A DNA stretch of 33,173 nucleotides, taken from positions 1 through 33,173 of the forward strand of contig JAOTXT010000050.1 of assembly GCA_029862205.1 (NCBI GenBank), written 5' to 3'. The position numbers were made by a program, and so were the translations under genes. The notes below the pieces were generated by a model that ran no database searches, had not been told where the DNA came from, and saw only the letters and a program-made list of their open reading frames with translations. Below are positions 8,124 to 15,616 of the stretch, piece by piece. Origin of the DNA: Paracoccaceae bacterium. GTDB lineage: Bacteria; Pseudomonadota; Alphaproteobacteria; Rhodobacterales; Rhodobacteraceae. The first letter of the stretch is position 1, and every line of letters begins with the position of its first letter.

Positions 8124-8962
8124 TCGGTCAGCCAGGCCGGGTCGCGCTCGAGCACCGGCAGCACGTCCTGGTGATGATCGAGCTCGGGGATGCAGTTGAG
8201 CAGCCCGCGCGTATAGGCGTGCTGGGCTTTCTGCAGTTGCCCCGCTTCCAGCACCTCCATCACCCGTCCGCCATACATCACCAGGACCCGGTCGCAGAAA
8301 GAGGCGACCAGGTTGAGGTCGTGGCTGATCAGGATCAGCCCCATGCCACGTTCGCGCACCATGTCATCCAGCAGCGCCAGAACCTGCATCTGCACGGTCA
8401 CGTCCAGCGCCGAGGTCGGCTCGTCGGCGATCATCAGGTCGGGCTCGGGGATCAGCATCATGGCGATCATCACCCGCTGGCCCATGCCGCCCGAGACCTG
8501 GTGCGGGTAGAGGTTGTAGACGGTCTCGGGGTCGCGGATCTGCACCGTGGCCAGCATCTCCAGCGCCCGCTCGCGCGCCTCGGCCCGGGTCGCGTCGGCG
8601 TGGATCAGATAGGCCTCGGCGATTTGCTCGCCCACGGTCATGACCGGGTTCAGCGAATAGCGCGGGTCCTGCATGATCATCGAGATCCGGGCGCCGCGGA
8701 TGTCGCGCATCTGCTTTTCGGAGGTGGTCATCAGGTCGATGCCGTCGAACTCCATCCGCTTGGCGCTGACCCGGCCGTTGGCGGCGGAGAGACGCAGGAT
8801 CGCGCGGCCGGTCTGGGACTTGCCGGAACCGGATTCGCCCACGATCCCCAGCCGCTCGCGCCCAAGCTCGAACGAGACGCCGCGCACCGCATGGACCGGC
8901 CCCCGCGCGGTCTGGAAGACCACGTTCAAGTCCTCGACCGTCAGGAGCGGCGCCTCGGTCAT
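8120..8962 (-). CDS. Peptide/nickel-type ABC importer, ATPase subunit 1 (OppD/DppD family)
   Basis: This is a 280-residue cytoplasmic ABC ATPase. Walker A is GESGSGKSQT, the signature is VSGGMGQRVMIAMML (the SGGM-QRVMIA form is typical of the OppD/DppD partner), Walker B is LMIADEPTSALD, and the H-loop is LISHDLNLV. The C-terminus keeps only part of the family extension (HAYTRGLLNCIPEL). The conserved cysteine-containing tail seen in some OppD proteins is not complete. ATG 8962 overlaps the permease stop (ATGA). With the OppF-like subunit it would form the heterodimeric motor. Confidence 0.91.
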   Translation of the reverse strand: MTEAPLLTVEDLNVVFQTARGPVHAVRGVSFELGRERLGIVGESGSGKSQTGRAILRLSAANGRVSAKRMEFDGIDLMTTSEKQMRDIRGARISMIMQDPRYSLNPVMTVGEQIAEAYLIHADATRAEARERALEMLATVQIRDPETVYNLYPHQVSGGMGQRVMIAMMLIPEPDLMIADEPTSALDVTVQMQVLALLDDMVRERGMGLILISHDLNLVASFCDRVLVMYGGRVMEVLEAGQLQKAQHAYTRGLLNCIPELDHHQDVLPVLERDPAWLTE

Positions 8963-9885
8963 GAGGCGCTGCTTTTCGGGTCCAGCACGTCACGCAACCC
9001 GTCGCCCAGCAGGCAGAAGCCCAGGCTGACGACGAAGATCGCAATCCCGGGCACGGTCGGCACCCACCACTGGTCCAGCAGATAGTCGAACCCGGTCGAG
9101 ATCATCGCGCCCCATTCCGGGGTCGGCGGCTGGGCGCCGAGCCCGAGAAACCCAAGCCCCGCGGCGGTCAGGATGATCCCCGCCATGTCGAGCGTCAGGC
9201 GCACGATCACCGAGGCCAGGCACATCGGCACGATATGGCGGCGCAGGATGCGCAGCGTCGATGCCCCCTGGGCCTGGGCGGCCATGATGAACTCGGAATT
9301 GCGGATGGTCAGGACCTCGGCCCGCGCGATGCGGGCATACGGCGACCAGGTGGTCAGCGCGATCGCGAGCACCGCGTTCTCGACCCCAGGCCCCAGCGCC
9401 GCGACGAAGGCCAGCGCCAGGATCAGGCGCGGAAAGGCCAGGAAGATATCGGTGATGCGCATCAGCACATTGTCGACCCAGCCGCCCACATAGCCGGCCA
9501 CGGTGCCGATCAAGAGGCCGATCGGCACCACGATGATCGAGACGAGGCCAACGATATAGAGCGTGATCCGCGCGCCCCAGATGACCCGGTCGTAGATGTC
9601 GCGGCCAAGCTGGTCGGTTCCGAACCAATGTTCGGCCGAGACCGGCTGCAACCGGCGTTCGAGCACCGGCTCGAGCCCGTTGCTGGCGGTCAGCCAGGGC
9701 GCAAAGAGCGCCGCCAGCACCAGCGCGACGATGATGAACAGCCCTGTCATGGCGATCGGATTGGCGCGGAAGGTGATCCAGCCCAGATAGGCGCGCTGAC
9801 ACCGGGCCTGGAATGTGGACGCCGGGGCGGCCGAAAGCAGCCACGCGCGCAGCCCGGCGCCGGGTGCCTCGGCCTGGACGCTCAT
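8959..9885 (-). CDS. Peptide/nickel-type ABC importer, permease subunit 2 (OppC/DppC family)
   Basis: This 308-residue inner-membrane permease has a cytoplasmic N-terminal segment of about 45 residues, a first membrane helix (MTGLFIIVALVLAALFAPWL) and five more hydrophobic segments. The EAA-type loop that contacts the ATPases is around IMAAQAQGASTLRILRRHI. It contains the FGTDQLGRDIYDRVIWG motif characteristic of DppC/OppC. The frame is open upstream to 10314, but that part is a shadow of the other permease. ATG 9885 is chosen because it gives the ATGA overlap with the preceding stop and the family length. Confidence 0.92.
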   Translation of the reverse strand: MSVQAEAPGAGLRAWLLSAAPASTFQARCQRAYLGWITFRANPIAMTGLFIIVALVLAALFAPWLTASNGLEPVLERRLQPVSAEHWFGTDQLGRDIYDRVIWGARITLYIVGLVSIIVVPIGLLIGTVAGYVGGWVDNVLMRITDIFLAFPRLILALAFVAALGPGVENAVLAIALTTWSPYARIARAEVLTIRNSEFIMAAQAQGASTLRILRRHIVPMCLASVIVRLTLDMAGIILTAAGLGFLGLGAQPPTPEWGAMISTGFDYLLDQWWVPTVPGIAIFVVSLGFCLLGDGLRDVLDPKSSAS

Positions 9886-10961
9886 GACCGGGCCCTCGGG
9901 TCGACCAGCTTGTAGAGCAGGTCCGACAGCATGTTGATGCCGACAAAGCAGATGCCGACGACGACGGTGCCGCCCAGGACCGCGTTCATGTCGGCATTGA
10001 ACAGCGAGGTGGTGATGTATTGCCCGATCCCCGGCCACGAGAACACCGTCTCGGTCAGCACCGAGCCTTCCAGCAGCGAGGCATAGGTCAGGCCAATGAT
10101 GGTGATCAGCTGCACCAGCACATTGCGGAAGGCATGGCGCCAGATGACCGATGTCTCGGAGGCGCCCTTCACACGGGCGGTCAGGATGTATTCCTGGTTC
10201 AACTGGTCCAGCATGAAGCTGCGGGTCATCCGGGCGATATAGGCCAGGGCGAAGGCGCCCAGGATCAGCGATGGCAGGACCAGGTGCGAGACCGCGTTCC
10301 AGAAGATGTCCCACTCATCGGCGATCGCGGAATCGATCAGGATGACGCCGGTGACCGAATCGACGATGCCATCGTAGTAAACGTCCAGCCGACCAGGTCC
10401 GCCCACCCAGCCCAATTTGCCGTAGAAGATCAGAAGCGCGACCATGCCCAGCCAGAAGACCGGCACCGAATAGCCGACCAGCCCCAGAACCCGCACGACA
10501 TGGTCGATCCAGCGGCCCTGGTTCACCGCCGCCCAGACGCCTATGGGCACGCCGACGAAGACGCCCAGCAGCGTCGCGATGGTGGCGAGCTCCAGCGTCG
10601 CCGGGAAGAAGCGCAGGATGTCCTCCATCACCGGCTGGGCGGTCATGATCGAGGTGCCCAGATTGCCCTGCACCAGCTCGGTCAGATAACGCCAGTATTG
10701 TTCGTAGATCGGCCGGTCGAGGCCGAGCTGTTCGTAGACCTGCCGGTAGACGCTTTCGGGCGCCCGGTCGCCGACGATCGCCAGGACCGGATCGGCGGGC
10801 ATCACCCGGCCGATGGTGAAAGTGATCGCGGTCAGGCCAAGGAAGGTCAGAACAAGCGTCAACAGCGCGTTGCCGACAGCGAGCAGACGGCCCGCCGCCA
10901 AAAGGCGTTGCGGCGCCGCGGAAACCCCCGGCGCCGCTTTCTTAAGCGAGGTCTCGGTCAA
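9882..10961 (-). CDS. Peptide/nickel-type ABC importer, permease subunit 1 (OppB/DppB family)
   Basis: This 359-residue inner-membrane permease has a membrane helix at about residues 30-52, followed by the periplasmic segment PADPVLAIVGDRAPESVYRQ typical of DppB. Several further helices follow, and the EAA loop is around ILTARVKGASETSVIWRHAFRNVL. The only workable start is a TTG at 10961, 9 nt after the binding-protein stop and with a weak AGG ribosome site. The next in-frame ATG would delete the first helix. Translation may depend on ribosomes arriving from the binding-protein gene, which could set a lower level for membrane parts than for the binding protein. Confidence 0.91.
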   Translation of the reverse strand: MTETSLKKAAPGVSAAPQRLLAAGRLLAVGNALLTLVLTFLGLTAITFTIGRVMPADPVLAIVGDRAPESVYRQVYEQLGLDRPIYEQYWRYLTELVQGNLGTSIMTAQPVMEDILRFFPATLELATIATLLGVFVGVPIGVWAAVNQGRWIDHVVRVLGLVGYSVPVFWLGMVALLIFYGKLGWVGGPGRLDVYYDGIVDSVTGVILIDSAIADEWDIFWNAVSHLVLPSLILGAFALAYIARMTRSFMLDQLNQEYILTARVKGASETSVIWRHAFRNVLVQLITIIGLTYASLLEGSVLTETVFSWPGIGQYITTSLFNADMNAVLGGTVVVGICFVGINMLSDLLYKLVDPRARS

Positions 10962-10970
10962 GTCAGAGAC

Positions 10971-12569
10971 CTATTTTTTGACGTTCCGATAGAACACCAG
11001 ATCGAAGTTCGAGCCGGACACGAACCCGGTGACATCCTTCAGTTTCACGGTCTGCTCGGTCTGCTGGAACATCACCGCATAGGGCCCGTTCTGCTGCAGA
11101 TCACGCTGGATGTCATGGTACATCGACTCGCGGGTGCCCACGTCGAGCTCATTGCGGGCCGCGACCACCTTGGCATTCATGCCATCGTTGATCCAGGCAT
11201 TGCGCCAAGCCAGAACGCCGGTCAGCTTCGCTTCCGGACGGTTGTCCGGATTATGCGCGAAGGCGTCGATGTTCGAGTGCGGGTCGGTGTAATCCGGCGA
11301 CCACCGGGCCAGGATCAGTTCGTGCTTGCGCGCGCGATACATCGGCCACAGCGTCTTGCCCTCGGCGGTGACGATCTCGGCCTTGATGCCGGCCTGGGCC
11401 AGCGTCGCCTGGACCGACTGAGCGATCTCAGGGAACGGTGACGCGTTCAGCGTGTCGATCCGGACCTCGAAGCCGTCCGGGTGCCCGGCCTCGGCCAGCA
11501 AAGCCTTGGCCTTGGCGACGTCGAGCGCGAACGGCTTTTCGTCCAGCGCACCCCAAAGACCCGACGGCCAGGCGGCCTGGTGGATCTTGAACTGGCCTTC
11601 CAGGAACGAATTCGCCATGCCTTCATAGTCGACCAGGTGGCGGATCGCCTGCGCGACCTTGGGGTCGCCAAGGATCGAATGCGCCGAGTTGGCCGCCATG
11701 TAGACGAGCGCGCCTTTCGGGTCGGCATTGACTGCGAGGTCCGCATTGCCCGCGATGCCCTTGATCTGGTCGGGCGTCAGGTTGCGGGCCATGTCGACAT
11801 CGCCCTTCTCGATCAGCAGGCGCTGGGCCGAGGGCTCGGCCACATGGCGCACGATCACGCGCTTCACACCAGGTGCGCCGTGGCGGTAAGCTTCATGGGC
11901 TTCCAGCGTGACCAACTCGTTGGCTTTCCAGACCTTCAGGTTGAAGGCGCCCGAGCCGGCGCTGTTGGACTTGAGCCAGCCATAGCCCAGGTCGCCATCG
12001 ACCTCGTTGGCGAGCACGGTCGCCGTGTCGACCACCGAGGCAACGCCGGACGAGAGCGCGTTCAGCACCAGCGCCGGCGAAAATTCTTCGGTGATCGTGA
12101 CCTTGGCTTTGTCGCCATCGACCACGATCAGATCGTCCACATTCTCGGGCGTCCAGCCGAACTGGGTCACGATGAAGGCCGGGGTCTTGTTGAGCTTCAC
12201 AACCCGGCGCAGCGAGAACACCACATCCTCGGCCGTGACCGCGTTGCCGGAGTGGAAGACCTGTCCTGGGCGGATCGTGAAGGTGATCGTCTTGCCGCCG
12301 TTGGAGACTTCCCAGCTTTCGGCGACGCCACCCACCAGGGTGATCAGATCCTCGGGTTCGTACATCATCAGCCGGTCATAGACATTGGCGATGATCTCGC
12401 CGCCCGACAGCTCGAACACCTCGGCCGGATCAAGTGTGATCAGGTCCGAGATATCTTTCGCCATGACGAAGGTATCCTTGGGCGGCGCGGCCTGAGCGGT
12501 CGTGCCGATAGCCAGTGCGGTCAGCGCCGCGGCTACCCAGGAAATTGCTGCTGTTAAGATTTTTGGCAT
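10971..12569 (-). CDS. Periplasmic substrate-binding protein of the peptide/nickel-type ABC importer (SBP_bac_5 family)
   Basis: This 532-residue secreted receptor hands its ligand to the permeases encoded downstream. The signal peptide is residues 1-27 (cleavage predicted after AQA, before APPKD). The mature protein follows the family plan: a LDPAEVFELSGGEIIANVYDRLM opening region, then GKTITFTIRPGQVFHSGNAVTAEDVVFSL around residues 90-120, and further family strands to the C-terminus. Specificity cannot be read from sequence, and family members bind di- or oligopeptides, opines, glutathione or nickel. ATG 12569 has a strong GGAGGAG ribosome site just upstream. It is the first gene of the five-gene operon. 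Confidence 0.93.
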   Translation of the reverse strand: MPKILTAAISWVAAALTALAIGTTAQAAPPKDTFVMAKDISDLITLDPAEVFELSGGEIIANVYDRLMMYEPEDLITLVGGVAESWEVSNGGKTITFTIRPGQVFHSGNAVTAEDVVFSLRRVVKLNKTPAFIVTQFGWTPENVDDLIVVDGDKAKVTITEEFSPALVLNALSSGVASVVDTATVLANEVDGDLGYGWLKSNSAGSGAFNLKVWKANELVTLEAHEAYRHGAPGVKRVIVRHVAEPSAQRLLIEKGDVDMARNLTPDQIKGIAGNADLAVNADPKGALVYMAANSAHSILGDPKVAQAIRHLVDYEGMANSFLEGQFKIHQAAWPSGLWGALDEKPFALDVAKAKALLAEAGHPDGFEVRIDTLNASPFPEIAQSVQATLAQAGIKAEIVTAEGKTLWPMYRARKHELILARWSPDYTDPHSNIDAFAHNPDNRPEAKLTGVLAWRNAWINDGMNAKVVAARNELDVGTRESMYHDIQRDLQQNGPYAVMFQQTEQTVKLKDVTGFVSGSNFDLVFYRNVKK

Positions 12570-12796
12570 CTCCTCCTCCTATCTCCGCTTTTACCGGCGC
12601 CAGAAGATGCACCGGCCGGCGGATTATCAAGCTCCCCAATTCATCCCCCGATCCCAACCCTTGATGGGGGTCAGAGACCAAGGTTTCGGATTTCCTGAGA
12701 GAAGTCCAGATCAGATCGTGGCCCGGCGCCTGTTCGGCGCCGATCACCAGCATAACTTTGTGAAGAGAGCTGGATTACGCCAGGCGCGCAGCGGAG
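12570..12796. other. Intergenic region between the PG-binding protein gene and the ABC importer operon
   Basis: These 227 bp follow the stop of the 785-residue protein and precede the binding-protein gene, both on the minus strand. They should hold the importer promoter, but I see no convincing -35/-10 pair. A perfect inverted repeat CGGCGCC-TGTTC-GGCGCCG lies at 12724-12742. It could act as a hairpin terminator for the upstream gene, though no U-run follows it on the minus strand. No small ORF looks real. Confidence 0.4.
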
Positions 12797-15154
12797 TTAG
12801 TTGTTGCCGCCGCCGTTGCCGCCACCGTTGCCGCCACCGCCGTCGGAACCGCCATCAGCACCGCCATCGCCGCCGCCGTCCGCACCGCCGTCGGAACCGC
12901 CATCAGCACCGCCATCGCCGCCGCCGTCCGCACCGCCATCGCCGCCGCCGTCTGCATCGCCGTCGCCGCCGCCATCAGCACCGCCGTCGCCGCCGCCGTC
13001 CGCACCGCCGCCGCTGTCACCACTGCCGCCGTCACTGCCAGCGCCGCCTCCGGACCCGCCGCCAGATCCACCGCCTGCGCCGCCGTTCCCGTTGCCATCC
13101 GATCCTTCGCCACCACGGTCGTTATCGGGCGAATCGCCGAATCCCGTGGACTCCGCATCCGGATCAGCGCTGGCGAGGCCGAAGAGCCCCAAGAAGCCGC
13201 GCTTGCGCTTCTCCTTTTCGGGCCGCGGCGCGGGCGCGATCGTCGCCACCTCGATTGGTTGCCGTCGCTGCTCGGGCTGCTGCTGTCGCTGCTCGGGCTG
13301 CTGCTCGCTCTGCTCCTGCTGCGCGCTTTCGCGATCAGCGGTCGCTTGGCGGGCCGCTTGCTGTGTTGCCGCGGCCGCTGCCCGCGCAGTGCGGGTGCTG
13401 CTTCGCCACGCCGCATAACGCTTGTCGCTCATCCGTTCGATCAGTTCGACCTGCCGAGGATCCAAATAGCCGGTTTCCGGGTAACCATGTGCCTGCTGGA
13501 ACAGCGAGATGGCCGCGCGGGTATTACGTCCGAAGAGCCCGTCGACGCCTTGCGGATTGAACCCCAGCAGAAGCAGCCGGCGCTGCAACGCGCGCCGATC
13601 CGACCGCCTGAGACCCAAACCGTTTTCGATCTTGGCCAGGCGCTTTTCCTGGGCGGCGTGGTGAGCCTCGGTGGGGTCAGTACGCGTCGATTCGACGACC
13701 GCCGAAGTGGTGTCAGGGTCATCCGAAGTGGGCGAGGCAGCCGCTGTCGCCGCGTCTTGGCTACCCGGTTGAGCAGGCACGACCGCCTTCTCGGCCGGCA
13801 CTTCGCCGATAGCGGTGCTCGGCGCCTGGGCCGGGTCAGCCTTCGCCTGGTCAAGCAGGGCTTCAAGTTCGCTTTGCGTTGGGTGGCTTGGCAGCCGCAC
13901 AGCCGGAATAGCCTCGGGGTTCCAGGATGCCAGCGTCGCGCCGACACCCTCGTCCGGGGCCTGGGGCGCTGCGGTCCGAACCGCATCGTCGGTGACCGGC
14001 CTAAGCTTCGCCCGCGATCGCGACAGGAGAGACTCTGGCGCGATTCCGCTGGGCACCGAAGGCGTCGCGGACGCGACGACAGGCTCGTCGCCCCAAACTC
14101 CGATCGCGCTCTTCGCAAGGGGCACCGGAGAGACGCTCGGCGCGATGTCACTTGTGTCGGTTGCGACTGGCGGCAAGGCCGCGATATTCTCGGTTGCCGG
14201 GACCCCGTTGTCGGTCGCGGACGGCGCTGCGGACAAATCGGTTGCATCCATCATCACCCCGGAAAGCGGGGTGCCGGTTGTGGCATCCGGCGCGGCGGGA
14301 TCACCAGAGAGGTCACTGGTATTGTCACTGGTGGGCGCATTGAGCGCGAGCTCGGCGGCCGGTTGCGGATCGGGCGCGGTATCTTCCTGTGTCAGCGCCT
14401 GCGGTCCGGTTTCGGAAGGCGAGAACACGTTCGAGATGCCAGTGGCCACCAGAACCGCAAGGAAAGCGACAACGCCAATCGCGGTCACGACGTTCATGCC
14501 CGAGGCATGGCGCCGCCAGGCCGCCACCGGCGCCGCGTCGTCCAGCGCCTCGGACGCGTCCGCGTCCCAGCGGATCACATCATCCGGGATGACAGGTCCC
14601 TGCGCCTGATTGATCTCAGCGGGTTCGCGCGCATCTTCCAGCTCCTCAGGCGCAACCTCGATGATGGTCAGTTCCGGGTCATCTACCGGATCGGTGGCGA
14701 TCGCCACCTCAGCGTCCTCGTCCATGGTGCTGCCCCAATCGATCAGCACCGGGCCGCTGCCATCGGTGAACATGCTAGCGTATTTGTCGGGCGTGACCAG
14801 CGCGGCCGCCAAGACCTCGGCAGTGACCTGACCGGACTCGCCGCGCGCACGCAGGTCTTCGATCTGAGCCTCGATCTTGCGGAAGATCTTGTCGCGCTGC
14901 TTGATCAGCAGCATCCGCTCACGCGGTGTGACCTGGCGGATCGAGACGAGTGGATTACCCGACCGCGCGCACCAAGAAACGACGGAATCGCCGTCATCGG
15001 CCACGGGCTCGGCAAAGATGCCAAGCTCCTTCTCATCAAGTGAGAGTTTCAGCAGCGACAGCAGCAAGTCGTAGTGCGCTATCACAGGCGCGCCATCTAC
15101 AACCAATCTCTTGATCGGCCCTCGCTGCGACGGCTCCCTGGCGATTACGTTCAT
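12797..15154 (-). CDS. Single-pass membrane protein with cytoplasmic domain, peptidoglycan-binding domain and Gly/Asp repeat tail
   Basis: The protein has 785 residues. Residues 1-145 form a globular, presumably cytoplasmic domain that contains IFAEPVADDGDSVVSW and ends GPVLIDWGS. Residues about 145-215 are acidic. A single membrane helix lies near 222-242 (VVTAIGVVAFLAVLVATGI). A long Ala/Pro/Thr/Ser linker follows. Residues about 515-575 are a PG_binding_1 domain (RRALQRRLLLLGFNPQGVDG, FGRNTRAAISLFQQAHG). Next come a Gln/Glu-rich helix, a basic patch (EKEKRKRGF) and a Gly/Asp-rich tail of about 105 residues built on an 8-residue ADGGGDGG-like unit. This suggests an inner-membrane protein reaching into the cell wall. 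The start is ATG 15154 (weak GGGTGG ribosome site), since the longer frame begins with TTG 15175. I do not recognise the N-terminal domain with confidence. Confidence 0.8.
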   Translation of the reverse strand: MNVIAREPSQRGPIKRLVVDGAPVIAHYDLLLSLLKLSLDEKELGIFAEPVADDGDSVVSWCARSGNPLVSIRQVTPRERMLLIKQRDKIFRKIEAQIEDLRARGESGQVTAEVLAAALVTPDKYASMFTDGSGPVLIDWGSTMDEDAEVAIATDPVDDPELTIIEVAPEELEDAREPAEINQAQGPVIPDDVIRWDADASEALDDAAPVAAWRRHASGMNVVTAIGVVAFLAVLVATGISNVFSPSETGPQALTQEDTAPDPQPAAELALNAPTSDNTSDLSGDPAAPDATTGTPLSGVMMDATDLSAAPSATDNGVPATENIAALPPVATDTSDIAPSVSPVPLAKSAIGVWGDEPVVASATPSVPSGIAPESLLSRSRAKLRPVTDDAVRTAAPQAPDEGVGATLASWNPEAIPAVRLPSHPTQSELEALLDQAKADPAQAPSTAIGEVPAEKAVVPAQPGSQDAATAAASPTSDDPDTTSAVVESTRTDPTEAHHAAQEKRLAKIENGLGLRRSDRRALQRRLLLLGFNPQGVDGLFGRNTRAAISLFQQAHGYPETGYLDPRQVELIERMSDKRYAAWRSSTRTARAAAAATQQAARQATADRESAQQEQSEQQPEQRQQQPEQRRQPIEVATIAPAPRPEKEKRKRGFLGLFGLASADPDAESTGFGDSPDNDRGGEGSDGNGNGGAGGGSGGGSGGGAGSDGGSGDSGGGADGGGDGGADGGGDGDADGGGDGGADGGGDGGADGGSDGGADGGGDGGADGGSDGGGGNGGGNGGGNN
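12837..13004. repeat. Coding minisatellite: seven 24-bp units including a perfect 48-bp duplication
   Basis: Within the 3' end of the PG-binding protein gene, 12837-12884 is repeated exactly at 12885-12932. Three more related 24-bp units follow at 12933-12956, 12957-12980 and 12981-13004. Each unit encodes eight residues of the Gly/Asp tail, so unit gain or loss stays in frame. Confidence 0.9.
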
Positions 15155-15250
15155 TGGCCACCCACGCGAAACCAAAACCGGGGCCGATCAACTGAACCTG
15201 AGGCTCGGCCCAATGCATCCCTCATGCGCGATCCGCATAACGGTGCGATT

Positions 15251-15278
15251 ATCATAGCACAACCATGGGTTTATTGAA
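15251..15278 (-). promoter_or_regulatory. Possible extended -10 promoter of the PG-binding protein gene
   Basis: On the minus strand a TATGAT hexamer (15251-15256) is preceded by TGC, forming an extended -10. A poor -35 (TTCAAT, 15273-15278) lies 16 bp upstream. Transcription would start about 90 bp before the ATG at 15154. The -35 matches only half of the consensus. Confidence 0.3.
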
Positions 15279-15468
15279 GCAGTGCAAAATCGCCTCAAGA
15301 AGTCTCTAAAAGAGATTGATCTTAATATAAAATTTTTTGGAGATAAATTGCCCGTGCGATTCGTTTGAGCGGGTCAGCAAAGTGCGGACCGGCCGCGGTG
15401 CAGAGCTGGGGAGTAAAGATTCTTGGGCATCGACAGGTAGCTAGTAGCCAGAGCTCGATGTCATCCGA

Positions 15469-15490
15469 AACCGTATAGCGTTAAACGGTT
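15469..15490. promoter_or_regulatory. Inverted repeat AACCGT-N10-ACGGTT, candidate operator
   Basis: Two perfect 6-bp arms are separated by 10 bp, so the arm centres lie 16 bp apart. The repeat ends 24 bp before the leader ORF that precedes the flavin monooxygenase. The spacing suits a dimeric repressor or activator. No regulator gene lies next to it. Confidence 0.4.
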
Positions 15491-15514
15491 GGGATTGAAC
15501 GAAAACGGAGACAC

Positions 15515-15616
15515 ATGGCAATTCTTCAGGGAGCGACGCCAGCACGCAACGGGATATTGACACGGGCAGCGGCGTCGCGGAGATGGGAGAACCGCAACCT
15601 GGAGCGTCCGCAATGA
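15515..15616 (+). CDS. Possible 33-residue leader ORF coupled to the flavin monooxygenase gene
   Basis: An ATG at 15515 has a GGAG ribosome site 4 nt upstream (15507-15510). It opens a frame of 33 codons ending at TGA 15614-15616. That stop overlaps the ATG of the monooxygenase (ATGA at 15613-15616), the same arrangement that links real gene pairs elsewhere in the window. The peptide is basic and Arg/Asn-rich with no signal or membrane segment, and resembles nothing I know. It may be a leader that couples translation to the downstream gene, or a chance frame. The evidence is the ribosome site and the overlap only. Confidence 0.4.
   Translation: MAILQGATPARNGILTRAAASRRWENRNLERPQ

Larger units (their letters stand above)
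15155..15514. other. Divergent intergenic region, partly AT-rich
   Basis: These 360 bp separate the PG-binding protein gene (minus) from the leader ORF and flavin monooxygenase (plus). 15285-15350 is clearly AT-richer than its surroundings, with runs of A and T around 15325-15340. A possible minus-strand promoter lies at 15251-15278. An inverted repeat lies at 15469-15490, close to the plus-strand gene. No protein-coding frame in it looks convincing. Confidence 0.5.

Noticed and set aside
10020-11441. Plus-strand open frame of 473 codons across the permease and binding-protein genes
   Set aside because: It is antisense to two confident genes and crosses their boundary. The Asp/Arg/Gln-rich product looks like a reversed coding shadow.
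12837-13020. CRISPR-like or tandem array interpretation of the 24-bp repeats
   Set aside because: The repeats are contiguous without spacers, are in frame with a protein-coding gene and encode a regular Gly/Asp tail.
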